Below, piece by piece: positions 1 to 7,568 of a stretch of DNA of 9,264 nucleotides. Made by a program: the position numbers and the translations under genes. Every line of letters starts with the position of its first letter. The stretch's first letter is position 1. Below the pieces are notes generated by a model that was not told the DNA's origin, searched no databases, and saw nothing but the letters and a program-made list of their open reading frames with translations. The stretch comes from an uncultured Bacteriovorax sp. (GTDB lineage Bacteria; Bdellovibrionota; Bacteriovoracia; Bacteriovoracales; Bacteriovoracaceae): contig CAMLRB010000139.1 of assembly GCA_946482295.1 (NCBI GenBank), forward strand, positions 1 to 9,264, in the 5' to 3' direction.

Positions 1-16
1 CATTTGGGGAAAGTGA

Positions 17-40
17 AAAATCTACAATGCTTAAGATTTT
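17..40 (-). terminator. Weak AT-rich hairpin after the HAD-like gene
   Basis: Just past the stop of the minus-strand operon lies a 7-bp inverted repeat (AAAATCT / AGATTTT) around a 10-nt loop. Read on the minus strand, the right arm ends in a run of five T. The position suits a terminator for the operon, but the stem has only one G-C pair and part of the T run lies inside the stem. It would be a poor intrinsic terminator and could be chance in AT-rich DNA. Nothing else is recognisable in the first 49 bases. Confidence 0.2.
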
Positions 41-49
41 ATTAAATGA

Positions 50-958
50 TTAATCGAAGAGTGAAAGCTGTGGTTTCATCGATTCTTTTGCAGAGATGAT
101 TTCACGAGTTTCATGAAGAAGAACTTCTCTCTTAGCAAATGAATCTTTGAATGTTTCTATGACGAAAAAACTCATTTCAGGATATTTTTGTTTGAGATCA
201 CGCATTTCTTCTGTGATGAGTTCAACGTTTTTATGATCATCATCGCTCATACCGAAGCGGTGATAAGGAGAGTATCCATATTCCACGATGGCCTTCTCCA
301 CACTTGCACGGATTGCGTGTTTTTTTAGTTCAGCAACACTCTTTTTAAAATCGTGGTCTCCAAGTTCTAAACGGACTTCAGGATTAGAAACAGGATAAAT
401 GCTATGGTAATTGGGATCTGTCGGAAGATAGCCTGATCGAACCATCTGGTTCACGCCATCTTTAATTGTTCGAGGATGATGTCCTCTCGCCGTGATCAGC
501 GACACTGGTCGTTGATTATAAGTAGCGTGATAAAAACAATTCCATGATGGAGCTTTCCACATTGAATCGACATTCATTAAGGCCTTCTGAACGTCTTCGA
601 CAAAGCCTTGTTGTTTTCCTGCTTTGACTTCAATTGGATTGAGTTCACGATCGCGAAAGTACCTGAATGATCCATTCTGATCGTTGAAATCCATAAAGTA
701 ATCCGCGTAGGGACCACTTACACCAATGTTTTTATTTTCATGAGCAAATTCAGAGCTTGAAAGTGAAACTTCTTCGCCTGTTTTTTTATGGAAGATAATA
801 ATGGGAGTTGAGAGGAAAGCGACGTTGTCATCAAAATCGAAAAAATAGAACGAACGACCACCAAGGTGGAAGTTGCGATCTTGCTCACGAGGGATGTTAT
901 CAAGTCCGAAACTCAATTGCCCTGGTAGCTGTGGTTGTTTTTTCGTTTTTTTTGCCAT
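50..958 (-). CDS. HAD-like (haloacid dehalogenase superfamily) protein with C-terminal clamp-binding peptide
   Basis: A 302-residue soluble protein with no signal peptide. HAD superfamily signatures are visible. Motif I is FFDFDDNV, with candidate nucleophile D41 and acid/base D43. Motif II is LITARG, with T156. An acidic motif IV-like stretch, GMSDDD, lies at 236-241, with lysines at 205-213 that could supply motif III. About 115 residues separate motifs I and II, enough for a cap insert. N45 stands where T or V is usual in DxDx[TV]. The protein probably uses Mg2+ and an aspartyl-phosphate intermediate, as HAD phosphatases do; the substrate cannot be told. The last residues contain QLSLF (297-301), matching the bacterial beta-clamp pentapeptide consensus QL[S/D]LF, and a related QLSFGL sits at 14-19. 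It lies 7 bp after the upstream gene, and its purine-rich AAAAGAAG ribosome site overlaps that gene's end, so the two are probably co-transcribed. HAD membership is fairly secure; a replication or repair role is inference. Confidence 0.8.
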   Translation of the reverse strand: MAKKTKKQPQLPGQLSFGLDNIPREQDRNFHLGGRSFYFFDFDDNVAFLSTPIIIFHKKTGEEVSLSSSEFAHENKNIGVSGPYADYFMDFNDQNGSFRYFRDRELNPIEVKAGKQQGFVEDVQKALMNVDSMWKAPSWNCFYHATYNQRPVSLITARGHHPRTIKDGVNQMVRSGYLPTDPNYHSIYPVSNPEVRLELGDHDFKKSVAELKKHAIRASVEKAIVEYGYSPYHRFGMSDDDHKNVELITEEMRDLKQKYPEMSFFVIETFKDSFAKREVLLHETREIISAKESMKPQLSLFD

Positions 959-965
959 CTTCTTT

Positions 966-1619
966 TTATAAATCGGTGATCATCTTCGCCAAGTCTATAA
1001 CTTGATTTGGATAATCTCTTAAGTTTATTTTTTCCGCTCTTTTCTTTTTTTGCAAGGCCAAATTGGTAAGGCATAAAGCGCGCACAGGAGTAGGGCGTTC
1101 ATCGCTTTTCGCGCAATTGTCATAAAAACCTATTGCGAGCTGAGTATATCCTTCATGGCGAGTTATGATTTCTTTAATGAGTCCCAGATCTTTTCCGGCC
1201 TCCAGAATAGGTTCTGGCGTTCTATGAAGGGCCTCTGCAGGAAGTTTTTTAATATCAGTAATTTTTGGCATGCGCAGCTCAACTTCCACCAATAAAGATT
1301 TAAAATTTTCAGCACTCATACGATTGATTTCATCTTCCGTATAAAGTCGTTCCTGAGTTACAAGAGGGGATTCCACTGGCCCAGCTGCGTCTTTTTTAAC
1401 GCGCAAACTTTTGTTTAAAAAAGTTCGGATTTTATCGTTAAGCGGGACCTTACTATTATTAAATTGGGTCTCATTTGTTGACCTCGTAGGACTGGTCAAC
1501 TGACTTTTACTTTCATTTGGGAGTTTTGGTTTTCGCGTGTTGAGATAAATCGACGTCCCGGCCAAAAGGGCCGCGAGAATAAGAAGCACCAAAGGTAGCG
1601 AAAACTCTTTGAGTTTCAT
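966..1619 (-). CDS. Membrane-anchored hypothetical protein
   Basis: A 217-residue protein of no recognised family. Residues 7-26 are a hydrophobic helix preceded by Lys (K2, K4) and followed by R29-K30. This looks like an uncleaved signal anchor that leaves most of the chain in the periplasm, although basic residues flank both ends and topology is not certain. Residues 33-60 are a Ser/Thr/Asn-rich linker. Beyond about residue 90 the chain is mostly predicted helix, with two cysteines (C169 and C183) that could form a disulfide if the domain is periplasmic; the region loosely resembles helical-repeat (TPR-like) sequence. The ATG lies about 10 nt after a weak AGGG and faces dnaE across a 168-bp divergent gap. 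It is the first gene of a likely two-gene operon with the HAD-like gene downstream. Composition and close packing support a real gene; function is unknown. Confidence 0.7.
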   Translation of the reverse strand: MKLKEFSLPLVLLILAALLAGTSIYLNTRKPKLPNESKSQLTSPTRSTNETQFNNSKVPLNDKIRTFLNKSLRVKKDAAGPVESPLVTQERLYTEDEINRMSAENFKSLLVEVELRMPKITDIKKLPAEALHRTPEPILEAGKDLGLIKEIITRHEGYTQLAIGFYDNCAKSDERPTPVRALCLTNLALQKKKRAEKINLRDYPNQVIDLAKMITDL

Positions 1620-1787
1620 TTTTATTTACCCTAGAAAGGTCTAATTACGGGAAGTTTACGCCAAAAGTCAGTTTCACTCAATATGTGGGCCTTGGACCGT
1701 GTAAAAATTGACTGAAAAGTTCCTGACTTTGTGAGGGGAAAATGAGAAAATTTTGTTAAATATTCCAGGCCTTAGAGAGAAAAAACC
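1620..1787. promoter_or_regulatory. Divergent intergenic region between the minus-strand operon and dnaE
   Basis: This 168-bp gap must hold the promoters of both divergent units, but no strong one stands out. For the minus-strand operon, CTGACT (plus strand 1666-1671) and TAATTA (1642-1647) are 18 bp apart, but the -10 match is poor. For dnaE, a TTGACT at 1708-1713 looks like a good -35 yet has no convincing -10 at 16-18 bp; TGTTAAAT at 1754-1761 could be a -10 without a clear -35. A short inverted repeat, AAAGT-TCCTG-ACTTT (1716-1730), lies between them and could be an operator or chance. The purine stretch AGAGAG (about 1775-1780) is the only ribosome-site candidate for dnaE. Confidence 0.4.
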
Positions 1788-4700
1788 ATGTCGTTTTTAG
1801 ACACACACAAAGACAGTTTTGTTCACCTCCACCTCCATACGCAATACTCCCTTCTTGATGGGGCCATCAGGCTGAAAGATCTTATCAAAAGGGCGCAGGA
1901 GTTCGGCGTACCGGCGATTGCGCAGACCGATCATGGCAACATGTTTGGCGCGATTGATTTCTATACCCAGTGTAAAGCGGCCGGCATTAAACCGATCTTA
2001 GGCTCAGAAATTTATTTTACGGCGGGATCGCGTTTTGAAAAGGGTGCACTGAAAAAACAAAAAGTCGTTGGTAGCCAAGATGAGACTGAGTCTCGACACG
2101 CTATTCATCACCTCATCCTTCTTTGTAAAAACGAAACAGGTTATCAAAACCTTTGTAAACTTCTCTCGCGCGCCTACATGGAAGGTTTCTATTATAAACC
2201 GCGAGCAGACTATGAACTCCTTCGTGAATTTAAAGAAGGACTCATTTGTACGACGGCCTGTTTGAAAGGAGAAGTTGGATATAATTTCTTTTCTGATCAA
2301 GATGACCGAGCAATTAAAGCAATTGAAAAATTGAAAGACCTCTTTGGTGATGACTTCTATTTAGAGATTCAAGAAAACGGAATACCGGAACAGGTTCCTG
2401 TTAATAAAAAAATTATTGAATATGCTCGTTCAACTGGAACGAAACTCGTTGCTACAAATGACTGCCACTATCTCACACGCGAAGATGCAGCCGCTCAGGA
2501 AGTTCTTCTTTGCGTACAAACAGGGAAGACATTACAAGACGAACAGCGCATGCGTTTAACGACGAATGAATTTTTCTATAAGTCGCCGACAGAAATGCGT
2601 GAAGCATTCCATTACGCTCCAGATGCATGTGACAACACACTTTTGATCGCTGATCAGTGTAACGTTGAATTCAAATGGAAAGATGCTAAAGGAAATCAGA
2701 TCTATCACCTTCCAGACTATCCGATTGAAACAGAAGAGACTCCTGAAGAATATTTCAGGCGTAATGCCCATGAAGGTATGGCCGCGCGTTTTGCCGGACC
2801 TCATTTTGCTAAACTTCGTTTGCAAGACAATTGGGAAACGGAAGTTAAACCAAAATACTTAGAGCGTTTAGAAGATGAATTGAACATGATCGTGAAGATG
2901 GGATTCCCTGGATACTTCTTGATCGTATCGGACTTCATTAAGTGGGCGAAGAAAAACGGATGCCCTGTTGGTCCTGGTCGCGGATCTGGAGCAGGTTCAA
3001 TTGTGGCCTACGCTCTCGACATTACCAACGTTGATCCTATTCCATTCAACTTACTCTTTGAGCGTTTCATCAATCCTGAACGTATCTCTATGCCGGACTT
3101 CGACGTCGATTTCTGTCAGGAGAACCGCTACCGGGTTATTGATTATGTAACTCAAAAATATGGTGAAGACCGCGTAGGTCAGATTATTACTTTCGGAAAG
3201 CTTCAAGCGAAGGCCGTTATCAAAGATGTCTCGCGCGTTTTTGGATTAAGTTTCGGTGAAGCGGATGTCATTTCAAAACTCATTCCTGAAGAATTGAAAA
3301 TGACAATTGATAAAGCGCTGGAGCTTGAACCTAAGCTTGGCGAACTCATGGATTCAGATCCACGTATTAAGCAGGTTATAAATATTTCCCGCAGACTCGA
3401 AGGTCTTCTTCGTCACGCTTCAATTCATGCTGCCGGTGTAATCATCACCAACCTTCCTCTTGTCAATTACTGTCCACTTTTCAGAGGTCGCGAAGGCGAG
3501 AAGGTTATTCAATTTGATAAGGACTTCTCAGAAAAAATTGGTCTCGTTAAATTCGACTTTTTAGGACTTAAAACTCTAACAGTTATTGAAAGTGCTTCGG
3601 CCTTCATTCGTCGTGATAAAGATCCAGAATTTGATATTGAGAATATTGATCTCGAAGATAAAAAAGTTTTTGATTTCGTATCGGCCGGTGAAACTATTGG
3701 AGTCTTCCAGCTTGAATCAAGCGGGATGATCGATCTCTGTAAGCGTATCGCTCCTGGATCGATTGACGATATTTCTTCCATCAATGCGCTCTACAGACCT
3801 GGTCCACTCGAATCAGGGATCGTAGATGAGTTCATTGAAATTAAACACGGAAGACAACAGGCCCACTACCCATTCGAAAGTCTCGTTCCCGTTTTAAAAG
3901 ATACGTACGGAGTAATCATTTACCAAGAACAGGTAATGAACGTGGCCCGTATTGTCGCTGGATACTCTCTCGGTCAAGCGGATATGCTTCGTCGAGCTAT
4001 GGGGAAAAAGAAAGCAGATGAGATGGCCCACCATCGTCAGATTTTCATGAAAGGGGCAGAAGAGCGCGGCTACGATTTAAAAATAGCAAGTGATCTCTTC
4101 GATAAAATGGAAAAGTTTGCGGAATATGGATTCAACAAATCTCACGCCGTAGCTTACTCTGTTATTTCTTATCAAACAGCATGGTTAAAATATTATTATC
4201 CAGCTCAATTCTTTGCTGCCCTCCTGTCGACAGAATTAGGTTCGATGGAAAAAATCACTCAGTATATTGCTGATGCAAAACACTTCGAGATTGAAGTTCT
4301 TCCACCGGACGTGAACGAATCAATCTGGCCATTCAACGTTGTTGGGAAAAACATTCGTTTCGGTATGGGAGCAGTTAAAAACGTTGGTCAAAACGCTGTT
4401 GAAGAAATCGTTCGAGAGCGTACAGAAAATGGTCCATTCACAGGACTTCTCAATTTCTGTGAGCGTGTAAATCTAAAAATCATCAACACACGTGTCTTCG
4501 AATCACTTATCAAAGTTGGAGCATTCGACAATTGCGAGAAGATGAACAGAAAAACATTGCTAGAAAATCTAGAGATGATTCTAGCTTATTGTAAAAAACG
4601 TCAGGAAGAAGCATCGGCCGGACTTGTCTCTCTCTTTGATATGGGAGGAGAGTCACTTTCACAAACGGCAGAAGACAATTTAGATATTCAGGTTGTTCCA

Positions 4701-5381
4701 GATTTTGACGACCTAGAAAAGCTGGCCCACGAAGCAGAACTCATGGGGATTTACATTTCAGGTCACCCTCTCGATCGTTATAAAAACTTAATGCAAGAAT
4801 TGGCGACGATGCCAATTGCGAACGTTCAAGACTTCATCGGGGCAGATCAAAAAAGAACCATGACTCTAGCGGGACAATTTACAGCAAAGAAAAACATTTT
4901 GACCAAAAAAGGCGACAAAATGTGTTTTGCTACTTTGGAAGATTTGTCGGGTAAACTAGAATGTATCATTTTCCCTAAGACATTCGCAGAATATGAAATG
5001 CTTCTTGCCGGTGACGATCCCGTTCTGGTTGAAGGAACAGTAAATCTTCAGGAAAGCCCGAGAAAAATCCTCGCGGAAAAAATTTACAAGCTTAAAGAAC
5101 ATTCGGAGACGAAGATCACTGGTGTTAGAATCAATGTTGACTTGACTGACCTAACTGAAATTAAGCTTTCAAAACTACGCCAGGTTTTATTGTCTTATCG
5201 TGGGTCAACACCAATGCACATGATTTTTGAAGGACCAGGCGGAAAGGCGAGATTGCCATTGGGAGAAGAGTTCCTGATCAATCCTACTCCACAGATGGCC
5301 CATCAAATAAATGAAGTTTTCTCTCGAGATGCTGTCAAGTTCATCATCGATGGAAAACTCGAGGACGTTAATGTTCAATAG
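1788..5381 (+). CDS. dnaE: DNA polymerase III subunit alpha
   Basis: The replicative DNA polymerase subunit that extends both strands at the fork, bound to the beta clamp and clamp loader. At 1197 residues it is slightly longer than E. coli DnaE. The N-terminal PHP domain (about 10-290) keeps every candidate metal ligand: H15, H17, D24, H49, E74, H108, C158, D225 and H227. The family C polymerase core follows, with the nucleotide-binding GPGRGSGAGS loop at 395-404, catalytic aspartates D439 and D441 in PDFDVDF, and D590 in KFDFLGL. A helix-hairpin-helix region lies near 850-930, a clamp-binding-like LVSLF at 946-950, and an OB fold near 1020-1105. The tail after about 1110 would be the place for clamp-loader (tau) binding. 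The start is set by the PHP motif beginning at residue 13; the only ribosome site is a weak AGAGAG. It heads a tightly packed plus-strand gene run, and its end overlaps the next gene by 11 nt. Confidence 0.98.
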   Translation: MSFLDTHKDSFVHLHLHTQYSLLDGAIRLKDLIKRAQEFGVPAIAQTDHGNMFGAIDFYTQCKAAGIKPILGSEIYFTAGSRFEKGALKKQKVVGSQDETESRHAIHHLILLCKNETGYQNLCKLLSRAYMEGFYYKPRADYELLREFKEGLICTTACLKGEVGYNFFSDQDDRAIKAIEKLKDLFGDDFYLEIQENGIPEQVPVNKKIIEYARSTGTKLVATNDCHYLTREDAAAQEVLLCVQTGKTLQDEQRMRLTTNEFFYKSPTEMREAFHYAPDACDNTLLIADQCNVEFKWKDAKGNQIYHLPDYPIETEETPEEYFRRNAHEGMAARFAGPHFAKLRLQDNWETEVKPKYLERLEDELNMIVKMGFPGYFLIVSDFIKWAKKNGCPVGPGRGSGAGSIVAYALDITNVDPIPFNLLFERFINPERISMPDFDVDFCQENRYRVIDYVTQKYGEDRVGQIITFGKLQAKAVIKDVSRVFGLSFGEADVISKLIPEELKMTIDKALELEPKLGELMDSDPRIKQVINISRRLEGLLRHASIHAAGVIITNLPLVNYCPLFRGREGEKVIQFDKDFSEKIGLVKFDFLGLKTLTVIESASAFIRRDKDPEFDIENIDLEDKKVFDFVSAGETIGVFQLESSGMIDLCKRIAPGSIDDISSINALYRPGPLESGIVDEFIEIKHGRQQAHYPFESLVPVLKDTYGVIIYQEQVMNVARIVAGYSLGQADMLRRAMGKKKADEMAHHRQIFMKGAEERGYDLKIASDLFDKMEKFAEYGFNKSHAVAYSVISYQTAWLKYYYPAQFFAALLSTELGSMEKITQYIADAKHFEIEVLPPDVNESIWPFNVVGKNIRFGMGAVKNVGQNAVEEIVRERTENGPFTGLLNFCERVNLKIINTRVFESLIKVGAFDNCEKMNRKTLLENLEMILAYCKKRQEEASAGLVSLFDMGGESLSQTAEDNLDIQVVPDFDDLEKLAHEAELMGIYISGHPLDRYKNLMQELATMPIANVQDFIGADQKRTMTLAGQFTAKKNILTKKGDKMCFATLEDLSGKLECIIFPKTFAEYEMLLAGDDPVLVEGTVNLQESPRKILAEKIYKLKEHSETKITGVRINVDLTDLTEIKLSKLRQVLLSYRGSTPMHMIFEGPGGKARLPLGEEFLINPTPQMAHQINEVFSRDAVKFIIDGKLEDVNVQ
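5361..5365 (+). promoter_or_regulatory. Ribosome binding site that fixes the start of the gene after dnaE
   Basis: GAGGA lies 5 nt before the ATG at 5371, inside the last codons of dnaE. It selects this ATG over the in-frame one at 5311, which would add 20 Ser/Met-rich residues in front of an otherwise ideal signal peptide. Initiation inside dnaE suggests that translation of the two genes is coupled. Confidence 0.75.
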
Positions 5382-6573
5382 ATTTCTTTGTGTTTTGTGT
5401 TTTGTTTTTTTTAGTACAAATATTTTTGCAGAGGAGAAGAGTTTATCGGTTGATCTGATGCTCTCTCCTGAAGCAAAAAGCAGTGAAGTTGATCTTCTCA
5501 CGTTAAAGGCCATGCAAAAGGCCCTCTCAGAATTTTACACTGCTGAAAATCTAAAGGCCGATCTCTTCTGGTCCAAACTTAACGAGAAAAAAGGTTTTGA
5601 TAAGCTTCCACTAAAAGATTCTTTGCTGTTTTTACGACCGTATTTTTTAAAAGAACAGCTCGCAATGCCTGCTCCTCTCGAGGGAGAAAAAATTGATACT
5701 GGAAAAACAGAGAATTCACTTTCAATCGGTGTCTTTCGCTACGAAATTGATGCTGAAAAAACGAAAAAGTTTCATGAGCAGATCGTTTCAGATCTTCCAG
5801 ACTTCAGTCAGAAGAGTTTTTTCATTGTTGCAGATATCGATATTGATGAATCTCTCACATGGACCGACCTTGGTGTAACAAAAGCTGAAAGTTTTTCAGG
5901 TGTTATTAAAGAGTCTTGGAGAAAGCTGGCCACAGAACATTTTAAAGGTTTTGATCACTACATCATTCTTGCTAAAGACGTTCCTAGAGTTGAGGGGATG
6001 CATCCGCAATCATTAGTCTTAAAATGGAAATCGCGTCTCAAAAAAACGTTCACTGACAGCGAACAAAAAAACGGGAAGTTTGAATTATCGGCCCAATATG
6101 TTCTTACTAAACCAGCTACTAATGAATCACTTCTCGCATTCGATTTTCCAGGACAAAAAAGAGACTTTGCTCTTACAAATGCCAAGGCCTTAAGCTCTGG
6201 TCTCGCAAGCCTCATTTACAATCTCCTGAACTCACAGACTTCAAAAATTGCAACAGCAGTTGAGACTTCACTGGCCGCGGCTTCGGTTGATCTCACAGAA
6301 TTTAAAATCACAAGCGGGCATGGACTCTCTGATCTCTATCAAGTAATGAATACCCTCAATGAGTCAATGAAAGCGATCGGCTTAAAAGTGGAATTAAAGA
6401 CATTCTCTAACCCAGGCTCTGTTCTTCTGTTCAAGAGCAATGTCCCTTCGTCAAAACTAATTGAACTTCTCTCGGCCAATGGGGGAAGAATCGATGTTAA
6501 TGAGCAAAAACTTCTTGTTTTCAACCCACAGGACAAAAGTTTTGCAATTATTCCAAAAGATGGGAATAATTGA
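5371..6573 (+). CDS. Secreted (periplasmic) hypothetical protein in the dnaE operon
   Basis: A 400-residue protein of no family I recognise. It starts with a Sec signal peptide: N3-R4, a hydrophobic core LCVLCFVFF, and likely signal peptidase I cleavage after IFA (A20). There is no lipobox, because the cysteines (C7, C10) lie inside the core. The mature part has alternating strand and helix patterns. The last 85 or so residues read as helix-strand-strand-helix-strand, a ferredoxin-like order, and end in hydrophilic residues. No further hydrophobic segment suggests membrane insertion, so a soluble periplasmic protein is most likely. It overlaps the dnaE stop by 11 nt and is followed 39 bp later by an outer-membrane-type lipoprotein gene, its most plausible functional partner. 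A run of eight T (5405-5412) lies in the signal-peptide codons. The gene is well supported; its function is unknown. Confidence 0.85.
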   Translation: MFNRFLCVLCFVFFSTNIFAEEKSLSVDLMLSPEAKSSEVDLLTLKAMQKALSEFYTAENLKADLFWSKLNEKKGFDKLPLKDSLLFLRPYFLKEQLAMPAPLEGEKIDTGKTENSLSIGVFRYEIDAEKTKKFHEQIVSDLPDFSQKSFFIVADIDIDESLTWTDLGVTKAESFSGVIKESWRKLATEHFKGFDHYIILAKDVPRVEGMHPQSLVLKWKSRLKKTFTDSEQKNGKFELSAQYVLTKPATNESLLAFDFPGQKRDFALTNAKALSSGLASLIYNLLNSQTSKIATAVETSLAAASVDLTEFKITSGHGLSDLYQVMNTLNESMKAIGLKVELKTFSNPGSVLLFKSNVPSSKLIELLSANGGRIDVNEQKLLVFNPQDKSFAIIPKDGNN

Positions 6574-6612
6574 TTTGAGAGTTGGATCAACGAGATTCAA
6601 TGAGGGACTTAA

Positions 6613-7533
6613 ATGCTCAAGAAATGTTTTGCTCTTTTTCTCGTACTTAATTTCATAAGTTGTTCATCAAACGTCATCCAACGTGATGGTCAAGGCAAAC
6701 GTCCGCGCGCAGAAGAACGCAAATATTTTTCCGGCGTAAAAAAGAAAATCGCTCTTCTTCCATTTTTTAATGAATCTCCATTCGAATCAGAAGACCTAGA
6801 GGTGAATGCAACTGAAGAATTGCGCATGGAACTTTCACGCTCGGGAGAATTTATTATCGATCCAAGCTCAGCAAAACTTTTTGGTTCTTCAAAAGAAATT
6901 TATGTCGGGGGAGGGATGAAACTCGTTCAACTCACTCGCCAGGCAAAAATAGCAGGTGTGAATTTTGTTGTCTTCGGACGAGTCATCGATGCTCGCGTTC
7001 GTGAAAAAAGCGACGAAATCGGTATTGTTCGCCAGACTAAATCTTATACTGAAAGCAAAGTTGAAGTTCGCGTTTATGACGTGAACGCCGGCAAAGAAAT
7101 TTTCACCGAAACATTGCAAGGTTATGCAGACGATAGTTCATACCGTTTCTTCTCATCAGACCGCGAAGATTACCTCGCTTATCGTCGCGATCTACTTCGT
7201 TATGCTGTTAGAGTCGCCGTTCGCAAGTCTGTTCCTAAAGTTGTTGAACTGGCCAGCAAGCTAGACTGGGTCGGTCGAGTCGCAAAAATCATCGGAACAA
7301 AAGTCTATCTCAATGCCGGTCGTGAAAGCGGCATTAACATCGGCGATATTCTAAAGATCATCACTGAAGGAACAGAAATTTACGATCCGGAAACTGGTGC
7401 ACTTATCGGGATGAGTAAAGGCGATATGAAAGGAACAATTGAAGTCGTCGATTACTTTGGGACGGATGGTTCAATAGCTATTCTCCATAGCGGAGGTCAG
7501 GTGTTGGAAGGTGATTTTGTTCAACTTTACTAG
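6613..7533 (+). CDS. FlgT/CsgG-like lipoprotein with FlgT C-terminal domain
   Basis: A 306-residue lipoprotein. The signal peptide ends in FISC, giving C17 as the lipidated cysteine; F rather than L at -3 is a relaxed lipobox. After a charged linker, residues 43-205 begin with KKKIALLPFFNES and alternate strands and helices as in CsgG-like domains, which assemble on outer-membrane lipoproteins. Residues 220-306 match the FlgT C-terminal domain pattern: VYLNAGRESGINIGD (231-245), then YDPETG (257-262), ending in GDFVQLY. FlgT helps build the H/T ring of sodium-driven Vibrio flagella, but no flagellar gene is nearby and the FlgT N-terminal domain is replaced by the lipid anchor. An envelope or trans-envelope scaffold role is safer than a flagellar call. 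An AGGG at 6603-6606, 6 nt before the ATG, supports the start. It probably shares a transcript with the preceding secreted protein gene. Confidence 0.8.
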   Translation: MLKKCFALFLVLNFISCSSNVIQRDGQGKRPRAEERKYFSGVKKKIALLPFFNESPFESEDLEVNATEELRMELSRSGEFIIDPSSAKLFGSSKEIYVGGGMKLVQLTRQAKIAGVNFVVFGRVIDARVREKSDEIGIVRQTKSYTESKVEVRVYDVNAGKEIFTETLQGYADDSSYRFFSSDREDYLAYRRDLLRYAVRVAVRKSVPKVVELASKLDWVGRVAKIIGTKVYLNAGRESGINIGDILKIITEGTEIYDPETGALIGMSKGDMKGTIEVVDYFGTDGSIAILHSGGQVLEGDFVQLY

Positions 7534-7556
7534 TTCCTGTCTCGCTCATTAATTTA

Positions 7557-7562
7557 TATAAT
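7557..7562 (+). promoter_or_regulatory. Perfect -10 box directly before pyrD; possible leaderless promoter
   Basis: TATAAT ends 6 nt before the pyrD ATG, so transcription from it would begin at or within a base or two of the start codon. No Shine-Dalgarno sequence is present in the 35-bp gap, which fits a leaderless message. The matching -35 window (about 7534-7539, TTCCTG) is poor, and AT-rich DNA can produce the hexamer by chance. pyrD could equally be read through from the genes before it. Confidence 0.4.
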
Positions 7563-7568
7563 CAATCT

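Noticed and set aside
1..49. A possible further minus-strand gene starting at the ATG complementary to bases 1-3
   Set aside because: Only the start codon would be inside the window and no ribosome site precedes it, so it cannot be supported.
1716..1730. Inverted repeat AAAGT-TCCTG-ACTTT before dnaE as a DnaA box or defined operator
   Set aside because: It does not match the DnaA box consensus TTWTNCACA, and a 5-bp arm is too short to call an operator.
2004..2300. Open frames on the opposite strand and in other frames inside dnaE
   Set aside because: They lie wholly inside a strongly conserved coding region, have no ribosome sites, and encode Ser/Phe/Arg-rich sequences typical of shadows.
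5311..5370. In-frame upstream ATG that would extend the secreted protein by 20 residues into dnaE
   Set aside because: The extension is Ser/Met-rich and would bury the signal peptide, while the ATG at 5371 has a strong GAGGA 5 nt upstream.
5405..5412. Run of eight T in the signal-peptide codons, and a matching A8 (minus strand, 946-953) just after the HAD-like start codon, as phase-variation or slippage sites
   Set aside because: Runs of eight are expected in AT-rich Lys- and Phe-coding DNA; both genes are in frame, and no alternative-frame product of interest follows.
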